DNA of 64,000 bases from Sipunculus nudus. Taxonomy: Eukaryota; Annelida; Sipuncula; Golfingiida; Sipunculidae. Below the pieces are notes generated by a model that was given only the letters and a program-made list of their open reading frames with translations, was not told where the DNA came from and made no database searches. Both the position numbers and the translations under genes were made by a program. Shown in pieces: positions 24,765 to 35,083 of the stretch; position 1 is the stretch's first letter, and each line of letters begins with the position of its first letter. The DNA lies in contig CM049314.1 in the NCBI GenBank assembly GCA_026874595.1, positions 62,601,300-62,665,299 of the forward strand, in the 5' to 3' direction.

Positions 24765-24979
24765 TTTCCATTGAAGTTCCCGCATAAACCGTTCAATGTG
24801 CCCGGGTTTTGACTCCACCGGTTATCGAGACAGACCTCTAGGTTATGCGCCCCATGCCACCAGAGTTCTAGGTCTTCCTTATATATGGTAAACTTGATGT
24901 TTTGGCCAATGTGTTCTATCCGAATGGTGCCGTCATCATAGGTTTGGAAACCCAAAATATCGGACGTCGTACCATTAGG
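24765..24979 (-). CDS. Gene A exon 4: core of vWD domain 1 with GLCGNFNG motif
   Basis: This 215-nt exon lies between the acceptor tattacag and the donor AA|gtaagtg, phase 0 in and phase 2 out. It encodes P-N-G-T-T-S-D-I-L-G, then strands ending V-C-L-D-N-R-W-S-Q, and the hallmark N-G-L-C-G-N-F-N-G of von Willebrand factor type D domains. The first Cys of the usual CGLCG is Asn-Gly here, so the CxxC-like pair used in multimerising mucins and vWF is incomplete. One sequon (NGT) is present. The phase-0 join to exon 3 repeats exactly in the second domain (exon 6 to exon 7), which supports an origin by duplication. Confidence 0.92.
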
Positions 24980-24999
24980 CTGTAATATAAAATCGAAAT

Positions 25000-27950
25000 A
25001 TTAGAATTCTACATCCCAAGGAATACAAGTGTCCGCCATGAGGGGATTAACTAATTCGGCCCATATTCCCAGTTTTATTCGTGCGCAAAATGAATGTACA
25101 TTTGTTAAAATAACTTATTGACTTTCCTGAATCTTGATAATGCTCCGAATCAAACAACAATTAAATCATGCTTATCCCAATGCCAAAATTCCCTAAAACT
25201 GTCAAGAGATTTTGTTCATGATTGCAGGAGTTATGATGTGAATAAAAACACACAGACAAACATCCCCCCCCCACACACACACAACCGGCGATAAACATAT
25301 ACCATATTGTACTGTACATGTTTTTAAAAAGGTTGTCCAACATTACCCACCCTCTCTCTCCGTCTGTGAGTCCCCCCCCCCCTCCCACCCGTTAAGATAA
25401 ACTGACGCCACTGGATAAAGTGTAAAGTCTGAGTAAGAGTTTATACTCCCCCAATGAACAGACTCGAAGACCAAGAAGACAAAGTTCAAGGTCGGACCAG
25501 ACTCTCTATGCACGATATCAGACTTTTAAAGCTGTGCATTCACCTTCCTTTTAAATAGAATTCATGTCTATTCTGTCTTCCTTTGTGTATAAAAACACAT
25601 GATCTAAGGGTAATGTTGTTCGTGAAAAGTTCTTATAACACCTCCATGAAGGATGTATGAATTTGTCTTTTAAACAGCAAGCAACAAGATGCTTGTAAAC
25701 CTAGCAATTTGATTACAAACGGGGAAAACGTGTAGCTTAAGGTGGTAGGTTGCATATATGCGGAGGTGCAAAGGTCACTTGTTTCAAAACGCCTTTTGAA
25801 AAGTTCTGGCTTATCTGACTTGTTGCTTGATGCCCTTGTTGGGTTCGTTTGATTTTTTTATGGCCCCACCATATAATAAACTTTGACAAAAACAATATTC
25901 ACTTTTTCTGGCCTATCTTTATTGGTGCTCCAAAGGATTATCTTTAGTTTATAAAGGTCAGATAGGTGATTGCCCCTTTAACCCAGCCTTTACCGTGTTA
26001 ACACATAATGACGATCCCATATCGAACTCCTTATTTCTTAGGCCAGGAATACTGAGCTTTTTTTTTATTCTCATATTTTATTTTTTTTACCGTTTAATTT
26101 GGATTATCTTTATTATTGAAGAATATATCTCAGTTCTATTCCTGATAATTAGCACACTTTCTTATTTAAATTTTACATGCTTTTCTACGTGCCTTAGTAC
26201 TTTTGAATCATTGGTAAAAAGGTATATTCCAAAATCCTGTGTATAACAATCAATACTCAACAGTTTCTATGTATGATTGTATATGGGTGCGTGTGTCCAT
26301 TACTACTACTACTATTACTACTAATAATACTAATACTAATAATAATTATACTAATGATAATAATAACAGTAATAGTAGTAAGCATAATAGGAAAAATCTA
26401 TATTACAAATGACGGTGGCCCTACACTCCTTTTTTTCAAGGATCTCATCCTCGGCTAAGTCCTTGATGTATGTTTAAAGTCCCTTCCAAGTAACTGGTTC
26501 GGTTGACTCTTCCATTTAACTTCCCTATAGTACCTCCGTGGGGACCCTACACGGTTTATTATCACTAGGGCCCACCATTATTAGTGATACGCAGATGGCA
26601 CTTTATCCGGTACCCGTTTGGAATGCTGGGAAAACATTAACACTTCGGGATAAGACCTTGTTTGAGGGTTTAAGCGAAGAAGTGAGAGGCTATTGGCATA
26701 GAAGTCAATTACAGAACAGAACCGTTTGATCACTAGTTAAGCACCTTTTTCATTACACTACCACGTTCCACGGTCTTGGACTGTTGGATATGATGCGTGG
26801 TTTGTTCTTTCCCATATTTTCCCATAAAACTAAGACAATTCACTGTATTTTTCTAAAGGGGTGATTTCAGCGCCCTTTGTGAAACTACACAAGATATTTT
26901 ATAGTACAATGTTTTACCACCAAGAAATATCACTATATAATATCTACAGCCCCCATAGTATATAATCCTGGAAAACGGCACTTTAATTCTTGTTTCCACA
27001 GAATTTATGAAAAGCTGAGGTTGTGGCCTACTTTTGATTACTTCATATCTTCATTCCGGTCTATTAATTACATTGAGTGTTTGGTACCTGCATATTCCTT
27101 TCTCGAATTCAACAATCTATTTCCTACTGAAGTCTGTTTTTTTCATATTTCCCCCTAAATGTTGAATAATTCAATATAATTTCGCGTACGGTCTATCACA
27201 GCGCCATATATCATAAACTACACCAACTGTATGTATCCAGAAGGTGAACTAGTGTCATGGTCAACCCGTCCCGCCGTGTACCGGTTGACCTGTCCTAGCA
27301 CACGAGCGGGTAATATTTTAATAATAACATAAAAAAAAACTAGATAAGCATTCAGAGAGCGCAGATCTCCGCCAAGGCTGCTCATTTCCTATATGACATT
27401 GTTAGATGCTGCATTTTTCCATAAGAAAGCATGATCCACTGAGCTACATATGCTGCCTTGTTTACTGATCTCACGCCAGGTGGCAGCATATAATGTAAAC
27501 ATATATTAAATGTAATTCCTTGATTCAGATAGTGATCAGGCTCACCCCGAAAATTTAATGAATTGTTGTTTGGATCCTTGCCCAACTATCGTTGACATTT
27601 CCTGGTTTTCCCATTTATAAGGTTTTGAGTATTGTTTCTAACAAACAACAGACAAAACAAGCAGACAAAATAGACGACCATAAGTCGAACGCTTGCCAGA
27701 AATTGAAATGATAGACAGACGGTCAGAAAGAACAAACTGTCGGTTTTCAATCAATTGTGTGACTTTCAGCGCGATTGCTGAGAAATTGTGGCCTGTTTAA
27801 CGACATATATCACACATAAGAACATAAAAGCAGAGATACTTTACAACAACCGACAATTGGACAGACATACTGACATACTGACACATCCGAGCTAACAGAG
27901 ACTAGATTATCATATAGAGAAGGTATTTCGAAATAAAATGATTTATAGTT
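25000..27950. other. Part of gene A intron 3, no exon seen
   Basis: It holds poly-C runs (25264-25272, 25373-25384), an ACT/AAT-rich trinucleotide microsatellite (about 26298-26380), and near 27361 a reversed gatctccgccaagg end of the dispersed repeat seen at 4.9 kb. Confidence 0.5.
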
Positions 27951-27954
27951 TATG

Positions 27955-28215
27955 CAGATAAGGTTCACAGGTTTGGAGATATGGTCAAAAAATGATACGT
28001 TGTTGTGGTTCTAGTTCAACGCCCCATAGTGGCAATATCACGAAAATGAAAAAAAAAAAACACTTTTGAGATATAAGTATATGGCACAAGAGGTACCAGT
28101 TTCAAAAGGGTTCCTTGAAAACGTGGCCTGTAGAATGTTGTAGAACACAAGAACAAGCAAGCAGGCGAAATTGAGGACAAATGTCAAACAGACAGTCATA
28201 CTGTCAAAGTGTTAC
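27955..28215 (+). repeat. Dispersed ~330-bp repeat, copy a
   Basis: It carries the ordered motifs gatatggtcaaaa, agt/agcggcaatatc, aatgaaaaa, gagatat, ggtaccagtttc, ttccttgaaaac, gtggcctgtagaatg, aagcaggcgaaattgaggac and aaacagacag. These recur at 29.16-29.49 and 31.97-32.46 kb in the same orientation. Confidence 0.8.
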
Positions 28216-29059
28216 GGGACCTAATATCAACAGATCATGTAATCGTGACGAGCACAAATTTTGTTACGGAGATAAAAAAAAATCAGATTCCGCAACACTA
28301 GGCAGCGTGAAATGTTTAGGGGAATGAATAAAGAAGTCAGTGTTTTTGTTAACAAATACAGATAATTTATTCTTAGATCAATCCTAACATTGCATAACAC
28401 TATTTCAATACAATTACACAGTATAACAATAATATTACAATGAAAAATGTATAGTACCAGAGTGTCGGGTCCTAGGCTTTGATTTCTGGATACCACCACT
28501 GTCACAGCTCAACAAGTGTCCTTTAACACAAATAATCCGGATGAACAGTTCATTTAAATCTTCTCAGTTAATAGTCCGATGTTATCTTAAAAAAATCTGT
28601 TTTAATCCAAAAGTGAAGTTCTTGTAATAATCCCAAAGCCAAACTGAAGACAATCTGTATATAAAGTCTGTATAATATTCGTAGATGATATGTTAGTTCT
28701 GCAATTATCGGAAAGGTCCCAAAAACACTGATGAGAAAGTCACACTCTTCGTGTCTATTGGTATTTTTCACAGCCGGCTTTAAACACAGACCCTATTTAT
28801 AGCTTTTTTACCCGAAACCCAAAAACTTCCATTTTAACGAACACCCCAAACACAAAAATACTCACGCGCCCATATGCGCAGGAATACACCCGAAACTGTT
28901 ATACTACAACGAGCCCTGTGTCTCTACACTCTGCGAGCAAGCCGGAGTTTATTTAGTGCGGCTCCCATAGTAGAGAACAGGGCATGCGCTTAACACGAAA
29001 CAGAACGCCTACTCCGAATCCTGCGCATAATAAACAGATTCATGTAACATTATAAAACA

Positions 29060-29490
29060 GATACATGTGACACAAAGTGATACAAGATTGAGACAAGACG
29101 ACTTAACCAGGTGATGGAGAAGGCCAAGGGGAAGATAATAAGCTAAAGTTTATGTAATTTAGAAGAATAGTTTTGGGAAATATGGCCAAAAGTGATATGT
29201 AACGGAATTGCAATTGCAGCGCTCCCTAGGGGCCATATCCCAAATATGAAAAATCACTTTGGAGATATTATTATAAGACATATGATGTGCAAATTTCGAA
29301 ATGATTCCTTCAAAACTGTCGCCTATAGAATGCTAAAGTACGACGCAAGACCCATCGGGCAGGCGAAATTGAGGACAAATGAAACACAGACAGACACACT
29401 GTCAAAGGGATACAGGATTGAGACAAGACGACTTAACAAGGTTATGGAGAAAACCCAGAGAGAGAAAATAAGCTATAGTTTATTTAATTG
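29060..29490 (+). repeat. Dispersed ~330-bp repeat, copy b (tail plus full unit)
   Basis: The tail of one unit (acaaagtgatacaagattgag...ggtgatggagaag...ataagctaaagtttatg) is followed directly by a full unit from 29160 that ends with the same tail motif (29402-29490). The unit is therefore tandemly arranged. An inverted-array arm abuts it at 29519. Confidence 0.8.
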
Positions 29491-29518
29491 AGGTTTTTTG
29501 TTATGGAGGTATAGGTAC

Positions 29519-29690
29519 CTGGAGATCTCGGACCTTTTACATCTCGGCCCACACGAAGTCGGACCACTTCAAATCGGACCATCACGATCTCGGATCACCC
29601 GGTCGACGATCTCGGACCACTTTGTATCTGGCCACTACGATCTCGGACCACTTTGTGATCTGGCAACTACGATCTCGGACCAAAGAAATA
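29519..29690 (+). repeat. GATCTCGGACCACTT array, left inverted arm
   Basis: About eight degenerate copies of a 20-25 bp unit (atctcggaccactt) are present. The first 50 bp (ctggagatctcggacc... to gaagtcggaccact) are an almost exact reverse complement of the arm at 31.9 kb. Confidence 0.85.
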
Positions 29691-29699
29691 TACATGTCC

Positions 29700-30510
29700 T
29701 GCCTGCCTAAACTGTTATGAATTTACCAATGTATTGTTTATAATACACAATATTATTTCTTCTACGCGCGATTCAGATATTAAAAATTCCATTTGGACAA
29801 GTTAGGCCTATACGACATAGCACAGTATGTATATCCAATCAGAACACATTTGACACACGCACACGCACACACTTTTATACTTAATTTATAATAGTTTGTG
29901 TGAAACGCATGACACCATATTCTAACTCAAAGAGAAATGACAAATTTATTAGAATTTAATATATACAATATAAAGGAGGTATGAAAACCGAAATATGAAA
30001 TTTGTGATAAACCAATTTAAAAATGTACAAATGAACATGTGTGAATCAAAGAATTAGAACTGGTGTATTGCTGTTACATATCGTGAATTCAACTACTGAA
30101 CTAGATAATATTAACGAGTGAATACAGTTGTAGTTTAGATATATAGGCCTACATAAAACAAAAATTCAAAGGTGGGAATTGACACCATATTTAAACTCAA
30201 AGAGCTGACGTTTATAAGAATTTCGTATATATACAATATTTAAATGAGATACGAAAACCGAAAAATCATCAAACGAACAAAAAAAACCACACTCATCGTA
30301 TTTTACAGAGTGAAAACAGTAGAAGTTTAGATATATACATCTAACAAAAAAGTTATTTATCAACTAAAGAGTTACAATAAACTTATTTATACCAGATTTT
30401 TCTTTACAACATTTTAAAGCCTGTACTAAACAATTCTTATTCAGATTGGAAAGGCAACACAGTTCTATACACCAATCAGTTATCTCTATATATCAAAACT
30501 ATCCATGCCA
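29700..30510. other. Part of gene A intron 3 with an imperfect duplication
   Basis: Two related segments (29910-30150 and 30178-30360) share 'gacaccatat...aaactcaaagag', 'atatatacaatat', 'gagatacgaaaaccgaaa' and 'gtttagatatata'. No coding sequence is seen. Confidence 0.5.
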
Positions 30511-30516
30511 TCACAG

Positions 30517-30853
30517 TTAGCATAAATCCTGTGTCATTCTTGTTGTCAAATAGTCGTAAGCTGGGGCTGATAGAGGCGGCTTAATTGCTCTCCTCAAGAA
30601 CTTTGAAGTTGAGATATCCCCCGCTTCGTACGTACTCCAAAGTTCCACTATTCTTGTCTCAGACTTCCTGTACTTGGACTTCTGGTAAGTCTTTACTTTG
30701 TAGGCTGATAGTAACTTAACCTGCAGCTGCAGGAGTTTCGCCTCATCATGAAGTTTCGGGATCAGGAGGTACTGAGAGAGGAGTGTTCTTGATGACCTTG
30801 GAGTTTATCCGCCGATGCCAGCCTTCACATCCGTTGTTCGTTCTTATGGACAT
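30517..30853 (-). pseudogene. MULE-like transposase C-terminal fragment
   Basis: On the minus strand, R-T-N-N-G-C-E-G-W-H-R-R-I-N matches the conserved 'RTNN-x-x-EGWHNRLN' signature near the C-terminus of MULE-type (often FLYWCH-linked) transposases in invertebrates. After about 20 codons the frame shifts and continues as L-L-I-P-K-L-H-D-E-A-K-L, then Y-K-V-K-T-Y-Q-K-S-K-Y-R-K, reaching a stop at 30519-30517. One frameshift and the absence of the catalytic DDE part upstream show that this is a dead fragment. The first half would lie above 30.85 kb, but only a TA microsatellite and non-coding sequence are seen there. Confidence 0.7.
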
Positions 30854-31112
30854 GGTGCATACTTATGCATATATATATATAATTTGTTCACTATTCATTC
30901 TTGACATCGAGCAGTTCAGGTTAGGGTAACCACACATAAACAGACTGTGTACACTATAACTAGATCAAAGCTCTTTGACTTTGATCTTGATGAGTTTGCA
31001 AGAAGCTCAGTGCTGGCTTTATTAATTAAAGGAAGAAGGGATATCAAAAGAAATTGAAAGCTTCGTATTTGGCTTTGATCATTTCCATTGTTTAGTAATC
31101 ACTAAGTGAAAG

Positions 31113-31124
31113 ATGACATTCATG

Positions 31125-31162
<38 letters not shown>

Positions 31163-31684
31163 CTTTCATTATTTTATCGGTCTATCATCCATTCTTTCTT
31201 TCATTAATTCATTCAATCTTTCTTTTATTCAATCTGTCTATCATTCATTCTTTCTTTCATTCATTCCTCCAATCTTTCTTTCATTATTTTTTTTCATTCA
31301 TTCTTTCTTTCATTCATTCTTTCCTACCTTAATTCATTCAATCTTTCATTTATTTTGTCTGTATATCATCCATTCGTTTTTTCATAAATTCATTCCATCT
31401 TTCTTCCATTAAATCTTTTTATAATTCATTTTTTCTTTCATTAATTCATTCAATCTCATTCAATCTTTCATTCATTTTGTCTGTCTATCATTCAATCTTT
31501 CTTTCATTCAATCTGTCTATCATTCAACCTTTCTTTCGTTCTTTAATTTATTTAATCTTCATTCATGCTGTCTTTCTTTCATTCTTCATCTCACACAGAC
31601 GTTTACTTTAATAAACGATCAAATGCACAAACTTTAGAATTATTTATAAATTAAGATTAAGACGATATGTGGTGAATGATTAAT

Positions 31685-31732
<48 letters not shown>

Positions 31733-31735
31733 ACA
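31113..31735. repeat. (CT)n, CTTTCATT-rich tract and (GA)n
   Basis: (CT)n at 31128-31159 is followed by about 420 bp of degenerate 'ctttcattcattcaat' repeats and, at 31689-31728, by (GA)n. It yields long open frames rich in Ser, Phe and Leu that are low-complexity artefacts. Confidence 0.9.
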
Positions 31736-31824
31736 ATAATGCGTGGAGAAATAATGTTTTAATAATTAGCATTAACATCGTTTGATGATGGAACATAGAC
31801 ATTTGACAACGACATCATAAGTCC

Positions 31825-31972
31825 GATCGAGGTCTGAACAGGTCCGATATAGTGGTCCGAGATGGTACGGAATGTGGTCCGAGATCGTCGACCGGGTGGT
31901 CCGAGATTGTACTAAGTGGTCCGACTTCGTGTGGGCCGAGATGTAAAAGGTCCGAGATCTCCAGAAAGCGAG
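31825..31972 (-). repeat. GATCTCGGACCACTT array, right inverted arm
   Basis: The same minisatellite lies in opposite orientation (aagtggtccgagat on the plus strand). It shares the distinctive segment 'cccggtcgacgatctcggac' with the left arm. It starts where the dispersed 330-bp repeat copy c begins. Confidence 0.85.
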
Positions 31973-32460
31973 ATATAGCCAAAAACGATGTGTTGGGGAG
32001 GGTCGAAGGCAACATCCCCTAGCGGTCATATCCGATAAATGAAAAATCGTTTATGAGATATTACTGTAAGACATAAGATGTACCAGTTTCTAAATGATTC
32101 CTGAAAAAAAGTTGGGGGCTGTAGAATCCTATATATGAGAAGAAAGAACCAGCAAGCAGGCGAATTTCAGGACAACTGACAAACAGACAGACACACTGAC
32201 AAAGTGAGACAAGATTGAAACAAGATGACCCCACCAGGTTATGGAGAAGACTCAAAGAAAGATATTAAGTTATAATTTATGTTATTGAGGCTTAGTATTT
32301 TGCAGATATGGCCAAAACATGATATGCTGGGGAGGTTTGCATCTAGCGCCTTCTAGCGGCCGTATTAAAAATTGAAAAATAACAATTTCGAGATGCTAGT
32401 GTAGGACTTATGATATGTCAGTTTCTAAAAGACTCCTGTAACATTGTGGCCTCCACGGCA
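31970..32460 (+). repeat. Dispersed ~330-bp repeat, copy c (full unit plus partial)
   Basis: A full unit (31970-32290) ends in 'ggttatggagaagactc...ttaagttataatttatg'. It is followed by a second unit truncated after 'cctgtaacattgtggcc'. The other inverted-array arm abuts its left end. Confidence 0.8.
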
Positions 32461-33007
32461 AGATGAATGAAGTCCCGAAATATCTCGTAACAAGATATTG
32501 CAAGACTTTAAGAAAATCTTGTAGTACTAATTAAATGCCACCTAATGTAAAAAGAACTAGACCTCTCTAGCATTAAAACTGACAAATAAGTCCAATGATT
32601 TTCAAATATCATCACTTTTCCCCAAAAATGCGTTACCATGGTTATGATAAATTGAGACAGCTATATAATGAGCAAGAGTTGATGTAGATACGACTGATAA
32701 TGACAAAGGTATGAAGGAAAAAAAAATTGTATACTTTCGATGTCCTTGACCTTGACCTTTGATCGATGACAAAAATCAATAGGGTTCGGACACTTTTTGG
32801 TTTTACATCAATTGTCTAAGTTTGAAAGCGATCGCTGCAAAACTGTGCGTTTTAGAGTGGAGACAGACCGACAAACAGACAGACAAAAAAACAGACATAC
32901 GCAACTGACCAACATACAAACATACGCAACAAACAAACCAACACTGGTATACACAAAGCCTAAGCCCTTTGGCGGAGGTAATAATAAAAGAAAGAAGAAA
33001 AACGTAC

Positions 33008-33237
33008 CATGATGACGTCATCCACAGTCAGTACATACGTTTCGTTGTTATAGTGAATGATTGTCGAATAAGCGAAACTGACGGCTGGGTTATCATGATG
33101 GAACTCAGTGTCCACCCAGACTTGGAAGGCTCCGTTAATGTCAGAGGCGAAGTTGTAAGTGCAGTTGCTACGGAAATGTACCATCGGACCTTTGTCGAAT
33201 TGGTGGTAGTTTCCGTTTCCGCTCAACTTGCAACAGT
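33008..33237 (-). CDS. Gene A exon 3: N-terminal half of vWD domain 1
   Basis: This 230-nt exon lies between the acceptor tttttatag (ending 33238) and the donor ATG|gtacgt (33007-33002). It is phase 1 in and phase 0 out. It begins D-C-C-K-L and contains G-N-Y-H-Q-F-D, then S-N-C-T-Y-N-F, which is the vWD pattern of an aromatic/DG strand followed by Cys-x-Tyr. It ends Y-V-L-T-V-D-D-V-I-M, like the middle strands of vWD domains. The usual GDPH calcium-site motif is replaced by GNGNYH, so that site may be lost. Two N-glycosylation sequons (NCT, NET) are present. A dispersed repeat ends about 25 bp beyond the donor. Domain assignment rests on this exon together with exon 4. Confidence 0.85.
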
Positions 33238-33602
33238 CTATAAAAATGAATTAAGATAAGTTCAGACATTTATAAACAAAAATGACTCTAATTATGCATA
33301 TTGTTAAAAGAAAAAGAAAAAAAAAACAGCTCGGTTGAAAATAATCAGAAATGCATCTCATCCTCGTTTCCTTCCCTTCTACGTCTTCCTCCTAGTGAAC
33401 TAATGACTAATCCAATATCATGTCAAAAGAAATATAATCCTGACAGTGTGTTTGCAAATGTAATACAAATTGGCACACACACAAACACATATACGCGCTT
33501 ACAAATATATTATTTATCATCATGATATATATATATATATATATGTGTTTGTGTGTGTTATATTTTAACTATGTTGATTTAAAAATAGCTTGAACATCCT
33601 AC

Positions 33603-33623
33603 CTTTCTTTCCATGGACCGCAA
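33603..33623 (-). CDS. Gene A exon 2: 21-nt microexon ending the signal peptide
   Basis: A 21-base exon lies between the acceptor ttgcag and the donor gtagga. It enters and leaves in phase 1 and encodes V-A-V-H-G-K-K plus one base. Joined to exon 1 it completes the hydrophobic signal sequence, with a likely cleavage site near A-V-H-G. Phase compatibility with both exon 1 (phase 1 out) and exon 3 (phase 1 in) is the main support. The donor is not a strong consensus. Skipping this exon would keep the frame but shorten the signal peptide, so exons 1 and 3 could also be joined directly. Confidence 0.65.
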
Positions 33624-34904
33624 CTGCAAGACAATATCAAATTATTAAGTCAATACTGCCGTATACTACTAATACTTATATATTGTAATGTTTTTAATAC
33701 ATATATTTGTTAAATTTAGTCAAATTTACGATATGCGAAATTGTATGCATATATCTAATATTTTAACGCCGCTATTACCATATAATGTTTCTTAAATATA
33801 CGCCGAAATTTCTTATATATCTGGAAATTTGTCTAACAGATATTAAATCTGAATTCACAAACGAGCACATGTCCTGCACATATTACAAAGTCATGTTTGG
33901 TTGAGGTAATCGCTTTCATTATCTAATGCTTGCTTTAAATGTGTAAACCGGCGTCAAAATAAACACAGTTTTTTGGACTCCGTGCATCCCTCGGGCAACA
34001 ACGTTTGACAATCAGGTGATGACCTGACTGGATTTGCCAAAGGAATGTAATGACTGTTACTGCTACATGAACCAAAGGCTCACAGACCTGATACACGGAC
34101 ACACACTCTGCTACGCGCTTTATTTTAGCTCAGGCTCCTTGACCTATCGGGCATATCTGTTGAAACAGGTTCTATAATGAATTTACATGATGCGCATGGA
34201 CCATGATGTCCATCCAGCAGAGATATATCTGATGACATCCAGGTTGACCTGTGCAGTTGTCAAGACTTCTCTCTGTTTGGGATGTGTCGTGCATGCGCAA
34301 AAAAATCGGACCTCCGGTCTTGCTATTGCATACAGACACATGTGGAATGTTGTTATTCACACGCGCACGCAGAACCATAACTAAGTGTTAAACAGCTCGA
34401 GGGCAGGTGGTGAGACCGTGTGCTTCAAAGAATTTGCCTGAAATGCTTTTATGAAGCAAACTTGAACTCATAGTGTGATTTTGTTCCTGATTATGTCCCT
34501 TTAACCTTTTTGGATTTCAGGCTTTATATGCACGGGTTAGAAATGACCAAGAAGTCAGAAGGTGTCGGTAAGACATTAAATTGATCTCTAAGCTCATGGC
34601 TTTACGAAATACTTCGTTTCAGACTACATTGCAGGACGGAAACACATGAATATCCTGTTGTCAACTATGCTCTGAGTACCGCACCTGTGGATCCTGGGGG
34701 TTGCCGGATCATACACAGAGATATAACCGAAAGGGGCATTCGCTTGTGAGATAAGCGAGAAAACGGAGTACAATCTTCCAATAAACACCGCACAGGGCTC
34801 ACTCGGAATGAGGGCCGATCGTTAAAACTCTTACCGCTCCATTGCTGAGAGTTAAACTCATGCTTTCTCGCCTGTAAGTCATGTTCTCTACCCGAGGTCA
34901 CAGA

Positions 34905-35083
34905 AGCAGAAGCGGATCCGGGGGGGGGGGGGGGGTCGAAGCAACCTTTTATTAAGGGGGTTTAGACGTAATTTTGCGGCCTGGACCCCCCTTTTCCAGA
35001 CCTGATGACCTTTTTTAAGGATTTTCATTAGTCCTCCTGGGTTGGACCCCCCCTTTTCCTAAATCCTGGATCCGCCCCTGAGA
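34905..35083. mobile_element. MITE-like repeat with G-run and C-run, copy 1
   Basis: The repeat begins with gcggatccg followed by a 17-base G run, and ends ctggatccgcccctg, so the ends are roughly inverted (GGATCC within GC-rich flanks). Inside are cctggacccccc and aaggattttcattag motifs. A related copy lies at 38.60-38.75 kb in the same orientation. The size and inverted ends suggest a short non-autonomous DNA transposon. Confidence 0.55.

Noticed and set aside
31113-31412. Ser/Phe/Leu/His-rich 99-codon frame
   Set aside because: It is the translation of a CT-rich simple-sequence tract.
34665-34901. 78-codon minus-strand frame next to the MITE-like repeat
   Set aside because: No domain is seen and it lies against a mobile element, so it is probably repeat-derived.
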